Source of the DNA: Actinomycetota bacterium
Lineage (GTDB): Bacteria; Actinomycetota; Actinomycetes; Nanopelagicales; Nanopelagicaceae
Direction: 5' to 3'
DNA length: 10,403 nucleotides
Assembly: GCA_009704445.1 (NCBI GenBank)
Contig: WLED01000036.1
Coordinates: forward strand, 1-10,403
Part shown: positions 1 to 6,237 of the stretch, one piece after another
Layout: the number at the start of each line of letters is the position of its first letter
Position numbering within the stretch: position 1 is the stretch's first letter
Program-made: the position numbers and the translations under genes
The notes under the pieces: model-generated
The model's database searches: none
What the model was told of the DNA's origin: nothing
What the model saw: only the letters and a program-made list of their open reading frames with translations

Positions 1-1
1 G

Positions 2-73
2 AGCCCCCCGTCAGGATTGAACTGACGACCTGCGCATTACAAGTGCGCTGCTCTACCACTGAGCTAGAGAGGC
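2..73 (-). tRNA. tRNA-Thr (anticodon UGU)
   Basis: The reverse complement folds into a standard 72-nt cloverleaf. The 7-bp acceptor stem pairs GCCTCTC with GGGGGGC and contains two G-U pairs. The D arm contains AGTGGTAG. The anticodon stem GCGCA/TGCGC closes the loop CTTGTAA, which places the anticodon TGT at forward positions 39-41. The T arm is GTCAG-TTCAATC-CTGAC. UGU reads threonine ACA codons. The discriminator base is U, and no CCA is encoded at the 3' end, so CCA would be added by nucleotidyltransferase. The 3' end lies at the window edge, so nothing can be said about what follows it. Confidence 0.96.
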
Positions 74-108
74 CTGCTTTTTGAGTTACCCCAAATCAAG
101 CAGAGGCA

Positions 109-137
109 ATTATGGCAGTGTTGGCCTAAATGTGAAA
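109..137 (-). promoter_or_regulatory. likely sigma-70-type promoter of tRNA-Thr
   Basis: On the minus strand, TTTCAC (forward 132-137) and CATAAT (forward 109-114) are separated by exactly 17 bases. They resemble the -35 and -10 consensus, and CATAAT differs from TATAAT at one base. Transcription would begin about 35 bases before the mature tRNA, leaving a short 5' leader for RNase P to remove. This is a consensus match by eye, with no experimental support. Confidence 0.5.
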
Positions 138-166
138 ATCCAGCAAATCAGGCGCTATTTATCGAA

Positions 167-229
167 TTAATCCAAGTGAGTCAGCGGTTAATCCAAATTA
201 GCTAGCGGTTAATCCAAGTGAGTAAGAGG
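167..229. repeat. 21-bp tandem repeat, three copies, at the 3' end of the SGNH hydrolase gene
   Basis: Three contiguous units occupy 167-187, 188-208 and 209-229. Each begins TTAATCCAA and ends AGG or CGG. The unit length is a multiple of three, so all copies share the reading frame of the upstream hydrolase. Read on the minus strand they give PLTHLD-stop, PLANLD-stop and PLTHLD-stop. The first copy (209-229) forms the actual C-terminus, and the other two lie just downstream. Copies one and three differ at only two positions, both third codon positions. Duplication of the gene's end, stop codon included, is the simplest explanation. Confidence 0.9.
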
Positions 230-997
230 CCATTTGATTGCGTGAGGATACTTGCAGCTTCGCCCGTCACCTGAAGACTTTCCGCGTGCACGTCTCCACA
301 ACCATGGAAGTGCAAAAGTAACAAACCACAATGTTGTAACACCTGTTTGAACAATTTTGGATGTTGGTTCTGCAGGTTCTAATGGAGTGCGCCATTTTGG
401 ATCAAAAGGAAGATCAATCGTCTCCAAAACTGCTTGTGCGACCCGATCATGTCCCATTGGATTTAAATGAAGGCGATCAAATGCCAAAAAGCGCGGGTCT
501 TTAAGTGATTCTTCTTGATTACCATCACACAAGATCGCTCCTACTTCTGCGGCAACCTTTCGAATATTCTCATTAAAATCTTTAAATCGTTGCTTCCAAG
601 ATTCTGCAAGGCGCCCTTCTTTTCCACTATCTTCTAAAACTGTAAACAACATAACAGTTGCACCCGATGCAGCAATCTTTCTAACTGCCTGTGAGTACAA
701 AGGAAGAACAAGGTTTGGATTGTATTTTGGCCTAATTACATCATTTGCCCCAGCATGAAATGAAATCAAAGTAGTCTTATCAATTACTTGTTCTAAAGCA
801 GGTTCTAATTGATCATCAATAACTTGCTTGAGTAATTTGCCTCGAATTGCAAGGTTTGCATATTGGAATCCAGGTTGGTTGGCAGCCATAACATCGGCAA
901 CGCGATCTGCCCATCCTCGATACTGTCCGTATCGTTTTTCATCACACATACCTTCGGTGAATGAATCACCTAATGCAATAAATCGTTGGTATTTCAT
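209..997 (-). CDS. SGNH/GDSL-family hydrolase (esterase/lipase-like)
   Basis: A 262-residue protein with all four SGNH blocks. Block I is LGDSFTEG with nucleophile Ser12. Gly53 (AIRGK) fits block II. GAND at 83-86 with Asn85 is block III. DRLHLNP at 174-180, with Asp174 and His177, is block V. Family members hydrolyse ester bonds in lipids, acetylated sugars or acyl thioesters, and the substrate cannot be read from this sequence. No signal peptide is visible, since the protein starts directly with the core strand MKYQRFIALGDS, so a cytoplasmic location is likely. After the catalytic core (about residue 200) comes a tail with a hydrophobic, Trp-rich stretch (about 222-236) followed by arginines, perhaps a membrane-contacting segment. 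It follows rlmB by 72 bases on the same strand, so it may be the operon's last gene or have its own promoter. Its end lies in the 21-bp repeat. Confidence 0.9.
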   Translation of the reverse strand: MKYQRFIALGDSFTEGMCDEKRYGQYRGWADRVADVMAANQPGFQYANLAIRGKLLKQVIDDQLEPALEQVIDKTTLISFHAGANDVIRPKYNPNLVLPLYSQAVRKIAASGATVMLFTVLEDSGKEGRLAESWKQRFKDFNENIRKVAAEVGAILCDGNQEESLKDPRFLAFDRLHLNPMGHDRVAQAVLETIDLPFDPKWRTPLEPAEPTSKIVQTGVTTLWFVTFALPWLWRRARGKSSGDGRSCKYPHAIKWPLTHLD

Positions 998-1069
998 TTT
1001 CTTACCTTACTTACTTCTCTTGCCACTTGTAACCCAATTACCTAACTAATCTCAATCTCCGCGTGCGAC

Positions 1070-2008
1070 TTACCCAGCGCGACGTGCTTGATCAATATGA
1101 AAGAGTGCAATAGATGTTGCAACACTTGCATTTAATGACTCGGTTGTGGCGCTGATCGGAATAGAAACTACAAGATCACATTTTTCCTTAGTCAAACGCG
1201 CAAGACCTTTACCTTCTGAGCCAACAATTACCATCAGGGGTTCAGTTGCAACTTTCATCGAACCAATATCATCACTGGATTCACCATCTAATCCAACAAC
1301 AAACATGCCTGCTTTTTTAGCTGCATCAATTGTGCGAGCAAGATTTGTTATCTGTGCAATAGGCAAACGAGCCGCTGCCCCAGCAGAGGATTTCCAAGCC
1401 GATGCCGTCATTGTTGCCGCCCGACGTTCGGTCATGATGACACCGGCTGCACCAAATGCTGCTGCGCTTCGAATAATTGCGCCAAGATTTCGTGGATCAG
1501 TGACGCCATCTAAAGCAACAATTAATGATGGATGTTTTGCGCGAGAGAGAATCTCTTCAAAACTTGAATACTGAAAAGGTTTGATTGCAAGAATGATTCC
1601 TTGGCTATTGGGTGAAATACCTTCAACCTCAGCCCGATGTGCTTCGCGAATCTGAAGTCCTTGGTGCAGTGCAAGTTTTAAACTCTCGGCAACGCGATCA
1701 TCAACATCAATACTGCGTGCAACTAATAGCTCGGTTGCCGGAACGTTTTCACGTAGCGCTTCAAGAACTGCGTTACGTCCTGCAACAATTTCACCGCGTG
1801 GTCGATCACCTTTAGGCATTCGAGGTGATCGAACTTCTTTTTTCTCTGCAGCTTTTTTGCGCTTTGCTGCTGCATGGTAAGGACGATCTTCTGCTTTTGG
1901 AGTTGGGCCTTTACCTTCTAAACGTCTCTTGTTATTGCCACCAGTACCTGAAGATGGACCTTTTTTCGATTGGCGAACAGCGCCTTTACGGGATGAATTG
2001 CCAGCCAT
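1070..2008 (-). CDS. rlmB: 23S rRNA (guanosine-2'-O-)-methyltransferase, TrmH/SpoU family (RlmB-like)
   Basis: A 312-residue SpoU/TrmH-family RNA 2'-O-methyltransferase, predicted to methylate the conserved 23S rRNA guanosine using S-adenosylmethionine. The substrate-binding domain starts near residue 72 (EIVAGRNAVLEAL). The knotted catalytic domain starts near 151. Motif 1 is DGVTDPRNLGAIIR, with Asn174 and Arg180. Motif 2 is VIVGSEGKGLA (about 260-270, Glu265). Motif 3 is IPISATTESLNASVA (about 283-297). The first roughly 70 residues are a Lys/Arg/Gly-rich, probably disordered extension suited to RNA contact, as seen in actinobacterial homologues. It starts 21 bases after the cysS stop, which fits one transcript. 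Exact target specificity is inferred from family and synteny, and other SpoU members modify different sites. Confidence 0.92.
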   Translation of the reverse strand: MAGNSSRKGAVRQSKKGPSSGTGGNNKRRLEGKGPTPKAEDRPYHAAAKRKKAAEKKEVRSPRMPKGDRPRGEIVAGRNAVLEALRENVPATELLVARSIDVDDRVAESLKLALHQGLQIREAHRAEVEGISPNSQGIILAIKPFQYSSFEEILSRAKHPSLIVALDGVTDPRNLGAIIRSAAAFGAAGVIMTERRAATMTASAWKSSAGAAARLPIAQITNLARTIDAAKKAGMFVVGLDGESSDDIGSMKVATEPLMVIVGSEGKGLARLTKEKCDLVVSIPISATTESLNASVATSIALFHIDQARRAG

Positions 2009-2029
2009 TGTTAATTCTCGTTTCAGTAC

Positions 2030-3415
2030 TTAATTGATAGACCAGCGAGGCCCTTGTGCGGTGTCCTCAATTGTAATTCCTAAATCAGCAAGTCCATCAC
2101 GTATTGCATCAGAAGCAGCAAAATCCTTACGCTCTCTTGCAGATGCACGCTCTGCAAGAGCGATCTTTATAACTCCATCCAAGGCAGCTGTTAAATCTGA
2201 GCCGCCTGATTGGGCAAATGCAGGATCAAAAGGGTCACATCCCAAAACATCTAGCGCGCCACGAATCTCGTTGGCATTTTTTGTAACTGCTTTTTTATCG
2301 TTGTCAGTAATTCCTTGATTTCCAAGTCGAAGATTTTCACTAATTGATGCAAGTGCAGTCGGAACTGCTAAATCATCATTCATAGCATCTGTAAATTCTT
2401 TACTTAGCATTAATGATGGTTTCTCTCCAACCATCTCTGTGGCTCTCTTTAAAAAACTTTCAATCCGTCCAAAGTTTGTTGCCGATTCTTCTAGAGCAGC
2501 TGGTGAATACTCCAACATAGAACGGTAATGGGCACTGCCTAAATACCAACGTAGCTCTATCCCTCGGACAGTTTTTAGGATTTCATTTACTTGCAGTGAG
2601 TTACCCAAAGATTTGGACATTTTTTCACCAGATTGAGTGACCCACGCATTATGTAACCAACGCTTGGCAAATCCATAACCAGCGGCTTCAGACTGGGCAA
2701 TCTCATTTTCGTGGTGTGGAAAAACTAAATCTAATCCACCTCCGTGAATATCAAATGTTTCACCAAGGTATGCATGTGCCATTGCAGAACATTCCAAATG
2801 CCATCCTGGTCGGCCCGGGCCCCATGGTGTTGGCCATGATGGGTCTCCAGGTTTTGCAGCTTTCCACAATGCAAAATCACGAACATCTTTTTTATTAGTT
2901 TCATCAGCATCTGCTGCAGCTTGTAAGTCATCTAAGTTTTGCCGAGACAACGTTAAATAGCTCGTTAGTTTTCGAACCTCTAAATAAACATCGCCATTGC
3001 CCGGGGCGTATGCAGCACCGTTATCGACTAGTTTTTGCATCAGTTCAATCATCTGAGTGATATGCCCAGTGGCACGTGGCTCATATGTTGGTGGCAAAAT
3101 GTTTAACTGCGCATATGCAGCGGTAAATACCCGCTCATATTTCATTGCAACTGCCCACCAAGGCATTTCATCATGCTTTGCGGTGTGCAAAATCTTGTCG
3201 TCGATATCGGTAACGTTTCTAACAAAGGTTACTTCGTACCCAGATTTAATTAACCAGCGCCTTAAAATATCGAAGTTAACTCCAGAGCGAACATGGCCAA
3301 TATGTGGTGGGCCTTGCACTGTTGCTCCGCAAACATAGATCGACACCTTTGAAGGCTTGAGTGATTTGAACTCACTTACTTCACGTGAGGCAGTGTCATA
3401 TAAATGTAGCGTCAC
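2030..3415 (-). CDS. cysS: cysteinyl-tRNA synthetase
   Basis: A 461-residue class I aminoacyl-tRNA synthetase that charges tRNA-Cys. The HIGH signature is at 38-41 (GPPHIGHVRSG) and KMSKS at 265-269. The zinc site that selects cysteine is complete: Cys29, Cys209 (GWHLECS), His234 and Glu238 (PHHENE), close to the positions known from the E. coli enzyme. Length matches the family. The C-terminal part (about 310-461) is the expected helical, anticodon-binding region. The start codon is GTG, and the four bases GTGA are shared with the ispF stop, so translation is probably coupled to ispF. No clear Shine-Dalgarno sequence precedes it. This is the ordinary synthetase, with the catalytic residues intact, rather than the mycothiol enzyme MshC. 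MshC is a close relative, but the long C-terminal domain and the operon partners ispF and rlmB favour cysS. Confidence 0.96.
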   Translation of the reverse strand: MTLHLYDTASREVSEFKSLKPSKVSIYVCGATVQGPPHIGHVRSGVNFDILRRWLIKSGYEVTFVRNVTDIDDKILHTAKHDEMPWWAVAMKYERVFTAAYAQLNILPPTYEPRATGHITQMIELMQKLVDNGAAYAPGNGDVYLEVRKLTSYLTLSRQNLDDLQAAADADETNKKDVRDFALWKAAKPGDPSWPTPWGPGRPGWHLECSAMAHAYLGETFDIHGGGLDLVFPHHENEIAQSEAAGYGFAKRWLHNAWVTQSGEKMSKSLGNSLQVNEILKTVRGIELRWYLGSAHYRSMLEYSPAALEESATNFGRIESFLKRATEMVGEKPSLMLSKEFTDAMNDDLAVPTALASISENLRLGNQGITDNDKKAVTKNANEIRGALDVLGCDPFDPAFAQSGGSDLTAALDGVIKIALAERASARERKDFAASDAIRDGLADLGITIEDTAQGPRWSIN

Positions 3416-3888
3416 GGGATCTGCACCAACGCAGTTGCGATTGCATACACACCTTCACCGCGACCTGTAAAGCCCATGGCATCTGAAGTTGTTCCTGCTA
3501 TCGAAACTGGTGCACCTAATGCTTTGGTTAAAACATCTTGTGCCTCATCTCTTCGAGATGAAACATTGGGTGAGTTACTAACAATCTGCACAGCAACATT
3601 GTTGATGGCAAAACCTCTTGCTATAACAAAATCTCTTACCGCAGAGATCATCACAACACCAGAGGCCCCAGCCATTTCAGGCTTGTCGACTCCAAAAAAA
3701 CTTCCGACATCGCCTAACTGGCATGCAGATAAAACCGCGTCACAAATTGTATGCGCGACAACATCGCCATCTGAATGTCCAACTAGTTTTTTTGTTTCTG
3801 GCCAAACCAAACCTGCGAGCGCAAGTGGCCCGCTATCACCAAATTGATGAGCGTCTACTCCTATGCCAGTACGTAATTTAGAATTCAA
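3412..3888 (-). CDS. ispF: 2-C-methyl-D-erythritol 2,4-cyclodiphosphate synthase
   Basis: A 158-residue protein, the normal size for IspF. The enzyme converts CDP-methylerythritol 2-phosphate to the cyclic diphosphate plus CMP in the non-mevalonate isoprenoid pathway, acting as a trimer. The metal ligands Asp12 and His14 (GVDAH) and His46 (VVAHTICDA) are present, as are LVGHSDGD (35-42), TTSD (133-136) and GFTGRGEG (139-146). The loop usually read as DIGxxFPDTDP is here DVGSFFGVDKP, a mild variant. The start is TTG, overlapping the ptsH stop as TTGA, and no better ATG lies nearby, so expression is probably coupled to HPr translation. In many actinobacteria ispD lies directly upstream. Here that slot holds ptsH, and ispD must be encoded elsewhere. 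Confidence 0.95.
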   Translation of the reverse strand: MNSKLRTGIGVDAHQFGDSGPLALAGLVWPETKKLVGHSDGDVVAHTICDAVLSACQLGDVGSFFGVDKPEMAGASGVVMISAVRDFVIARGFAINNVAVQIVSNSPNVSSRRDEAQDVLTKALGAPVSIAGTTSDAMGFTGRGEGVYAIATALVQIP

Positions 3889-4160
3889 TGATCGTTGCTC
3901 TCAACAATTTCTTGCAACTTTGCAGATGTCTCTTCTTCGGTTTCACCTTCAACTGTTACAAGAACTTCATCGCCACATTTAACGCCTAAGGTCATAACTC
4001 TCAAGACGCTCGCTCCATCAACTGGCGTGGTTGGTGCGCCATCTACGATTTTTGATAAGCGAACAGTGTTTCCTGAACCCTTTGCAGTTGATGCAAAAAG
4101 AGCGGCTGGACGAGCATGCAGGCCTACTGCAGCTGCCACAACAGAGCGAAATTCTTTCAT
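3885..4160 (-). CDS. ptsH: phosphocarrier protein HPr of the PTS
   Basis: A 91-residue HPr-domain protein. It accepts a phosphoryl group from Enzyme I on His15 (VGLHARPAA) and hands it to sugar-specific IIA domains in the cytoplasm. The second signature is VDGASVLRVMTLGVKCGDEV, where Ser51 matches the regulatory serine (Ser46) of Firmicute HPr after a few extra residues (about 40-46, GAPTTPV). No HPr kinase is in the window, so regulation at this serine is uncertain. It is the first gene of the minus-strand operon, overlapping ispF by four bases, and is transcribed divergently from the dehydrogenase-ptsI cluster. The ATG at 4158-4160 sits six bases after a TANNNT -10 element, which supports both this start and leaderless translation. 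Confidence 0.95.
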   Translation of the reverse strand: MKEFRSVVAAAVGLHARPAALFASTAKGSGNTVRLSKIVDGAPTTPVDGASVLRVMTLGVKCGDEVLVTVEGETEEETSAKLQEIVESNDH

Positions 4161-4166
4161 TGCTCT

Positions 4167-4195
4167 ATCGTAACGGGCTCATAGGTAGTGTTTAA
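4167..4195 (-). promoter_or_regulatory. likely leaderless promoter of ptsH-ispF-cysS-rlmB
   Basis: On the minus strand, TACGAT (forward 4167-4172) fits the actinobacterial -10 pattern TANNNT. TTAAAC (forward 4190-4195) lies 17 bases upstream and is a weak -35 match. Only six bases (AGAGCA) separate TACGAT from the ptsH ATG, so RNA would begin at or within a base or two of the start codon. No Shine-Dalgarno sequence is present in this gap. Leaderless mRNAs are common in Actinobacteria, which makes the arrangement plausible. Confidence 0.55.
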
Positions 4196-4228
4196 TAGGA
4201 ACATCTACTCAGCCACGTGAACAAATGT

Positions 4229-4233
4229 GAGGA
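4229..4233 (+). promoter_or_regulatory. Shine-Dalgarno site deciding the E1-alpha start
   Basis: GAGGA lies seven bases before ATG 4241, an ideal spacing. A longer frame opens at GTG 4217 and would add eight residues (MNKCEDWK), but the GAGGA would then fall inside that extension and GTG 4217 has no ribosome site of its own. The ATG at 4241 is therefore the preferred start. Confidence 0.75.
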
Positions 4234-4240
4234 TTGGAAA

Positions 4241-5242
4241 ATGAGCGCAAATCCCCTACTGATGGGCCATCCGTTGGCATCAACTGAAAATGCACGCCAT
4301 GCGTTGCTATACATGTGCCGCATTAGAAAATTCGAAGAGGCTGTAGAAGATTTATTTGGTCGCGGAATGATGCACGGAACGATGCACTTATCGATCGGTC
4401 AAGAAGCATCACCAACAGGTATGTGTATGGCACTCACGGTTCAGGATCAAATTACATCTACACACCGTGGACATGGTCACTGCATTGCAAAAGGCGCGGA
4501 CCTTACGCGCATGATCGCAGAGCTTCTTGGAAAAGAGATTGGCTATTGCGGTGGTCGCGGTGGTTCGATGCACATTGCAGATGTTGATACAGGAAACCTT
4601 GGCGCCAATGGAGTTGTAGGTGGCGGAATTCCAATCGCAGCCGGGGCCGCACTTGCATCCAAGATGATGAAAAAAGGAACAGTTGCTGTTTCATTCTTTG
4701 GAGATGGCGCAATGAATGAAGGAGCTTTCCATGAAGCAGCGAACTTAGCTGCCATCTGGGATCTACCAATGATTTTATTTTGCGAAAACAATAAGTATGG
4801 AATGTCATCATCGACTGAGAAAGCTTTCGCAATCGATAACTTAGCCGATCGCGCTAAGGGATATGGAATTCCTGGAGTAAACGTTAATGGAAATGATGTT
4901 GTAGAAGTTTATGAAGCTGCACAGATTGCAGTAGATCGCGCAAGAAAAGGCGAAGGACCAACATTGATTGTGGCCGAGACATATCGTTGGAAAGGTCACT
5001 CACGCTCTGATAAAAACTTGTATCGCACAAAAGAAGAGATCGAAGAGTGGCGTTTATTAGATCCGATTCCAAAGTTTATCGCCCGTGCAATCAAGCAAAA
5101 GAAATTGACGCAGGAGCAGTGCGATGCAATTCAACAAGAGGCAACAGATGCAATTGTTGCTTCAGTAAATGAAGCCGTAAAAGCAAAAGCTGCTGACCCT
5201 GCAGGCTTGCTAGATGCAGTCTTTAAGAAGGTCTCAGCATGA
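4241..5242 (+). CDS. pdhA: 2-oxo acid (pyruvate/acetoin-type) dehydrogenase E1 component, alpha subunit
   Basis: A 333-residue thiamine-diphosphate enzyme subunit. With the beta subunit it decarboxylates a 2-oxo acid (or cleaves acetoin) and transfers the acyl group to the lipoyl arm of E2. The TPP/Mg motif is GDGAMNEG from 154, closing at Asn183-Asn184 (CENNKYGMS). THRGHGH (74-80), GGRGGSMHIAD (104-114) and the RWKGHSRSD loop (249-257) are all family hallmarks. It overlaps the E1-beta gene by four bases (ATGA). Overall it resembles the AcoA/PdhA branch (alpha2beta2 type), not the large single-chain AceE that actinobacteria usually use for pyruvate. Substrate is therefore open: pyruvate fits the PTS neighbourhood, while acetoin and branched-chain 2-oxo acids remain alternatives. 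The pdhA symbol is provisional. Confidence 0.9.
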   Translation: MSANPLLMGHPLASTENARHALLYMCRIRKFEEAVEDLFGRGMMHGTMHLSIGQEASPTGMCMALTVQDQITSTHRGHGHCIAKGADLTRMIAELLGKEIGYCGGRGGSMHIADVDTGNLGANGVVGGGIPIAAGAALASKMMKKGTVAVSFFGDGAMNEGAFHEAANLAAIWDLPMILFCENNKYGMSSSTEKAFAIDNLADRAKGYGIPGVNVNGNDVVEVYEAAQIAVDRARKGEGPTLIVAETYRWKGHSRSDKNLYRTKEEIEEWRLLDPIPKFIARAIKQKKLTQEQCDAIQQEATDAIVASVNEAVKAKAADPAGLLDAVFKKVSA

Positions 5243-6237
5243 GCGATCGCATGTTAACTATGGCCGAGGCTGTACGCGAAGCAATGAGCATCGCATTTGA
5301 TGAGCGCCCAGAAGTATTTTTATTAGGGGAAGATGTTGGAATTTATGGCGGTGCATTTGGCGTATCCGGAGATATGTATCACCGCTATGGATCAGAGCGC
5401 GTACTAGATACTCCGATTGCAGAACTTGGAATTGTTGGCGCCGCAGTAGGTGCCGCACTTTCTGGAATGCGTCCAATTGTTGAAATCCAGTTTTCAGATT
5501 TCACCGCACAGGCGATGGATCAGATTGCAAACCAAGCTGCAAAGATTCACTTCATGTTAGGTGGAGCGTTGCATGTGCCAATGGTTTTGCGCACACCTCA
5601 AGGCTCTGGAACAGGTGCTGCTGCACAACACTCACAAAATCTAGAGCCATGGTTTGCATCGGTGCCTGGATTAAAAGTTGTAGTGCCATCTAACCCTGCA
5701 GATGCAAAAGGATTACTGCTTGCATCAATTGATGATCCAAACCCTGTAATTTTCTTAGAGCACAAACTCTTATACAAGATTCCAGGTAGAGATCCAGTAC
5801 CAGAAGGTGCGGAGCGAATTCCTTTAGGAGTTGCCAAAGTTGTACGTGAAGGAAAAGATTTAACAATTGTTGCAACAGGAATTATGGTCAACAAGAGTTA
5901 TGAAGTCTGTGAAAAATTAGCAGCCGAAGGAATCTCTGTTACGTTGATTGATCCGCGCACAATTTCTCCTCTTGATATGCAACCTGTGTATGAATCAGTT
6001 GAAAAAACTGGTCGTCTTATGGTTGTTCAGGAGGGTCCAGCACATGCAGGATTTATCAATGAAGTTATCGCCCAGATGGCAGGATCTTCATCATTTGGCT
6101 CACTGATCGCACCGATTAAGCGTTTGGCTGGAATGAACATTCCTATTCCATATGCACCTCAGTTGGAAAAAGCTGCGGTTCCTCAAATTGAGGACATCGA
6201 AGCTGCTGCCCGAGAGATTGTTAAAAACTGGCGATGA
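5239..6237 (+). CDS. pdhB: 2-oxo acid dehydrogenase E1 component, beta subunit
   Basis: A 332-residue transketolase-like beta subunit. The N-terminal pyrimidine-binding domain holds GEDVGIYGG (30-38), RVLDTPIAELGIVGAAVG (about 54-71, with Glu62 at the place of the glutamate that activates TPP) and the QHSQNLE loop (130-136, His131), which contacts the active site. The C-terminal transketolase-C domain includes IVATGIMV, LIDPRTISPLD and VVQEGPAHAGF. The ending with IPYAPQLEKAAVPQ is typical of PdhB/AcoB/BkdB. Its ATG overlaps the alpha stop (ATGA, 5239-5242), and its own stop overlaps the E2 start in the same way, so the three subunits are probably made in coupled amounts. All expected motifs are present, so the E1 heterotetramer should be active. 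Confidence 0.92.
   Translation: MSDRMLTMAEAVREAMSIAFDERPEVFLLGEDVGIYGGAFGVSGDMYHRYGSERVLDTPIAELGIVGAAVGAALSGMRPIVEIQFSDFTAQAMDQIANQAAKIHFMLGGALHVPMVLRTPQGSGTGAAAQHSQNLEPWFASVPGLKVVVPSNPADAKGLLLASIDDPNPVIFLEHKLLYKIPGRDPVPEGAERIPLGVAKVVREGKDLTIVATGIMVNKSYEVCEKLAAEGISVTLIDPRTISPLDMQPVYESVEKTGRLMVVQEGPAHAGFINEVIAQMAGSSSFGSLIAPIKRLAGMNIPIPYAPQLEKAAVPQIEDIEAAAREIVKNWR

Noticed and set aside
167..229. Tandem repeat considered as a CRISPR array or phage attachment site.
   Set aside because: The units are contiguous with no spacers, so it is not CRISPR. They do not match the tRNA-Thr 3' end, and no integrase is present.
1146..1574. A 142-codon plus-strand open frame opposite rlmB.
   Set aside because: The minus strand encodes all three SpoU motifs here. 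The plus frame has no motifs and no ribosome site of note.
2030..3415. MshC (mycothiol cysteine ligase) instead of cysS.
   Set aside because: The protein has a full-length C-terminal domain and the classical cysS neighbours ispF and rlmB, which favours the synthetase.
4217..4240. Longer E1-alpha start at GTG 4217.
   Set aside because: A well-spaced GAGGA precedes ATG 4241, and the eight added residues do not resemble the family N-terminus.
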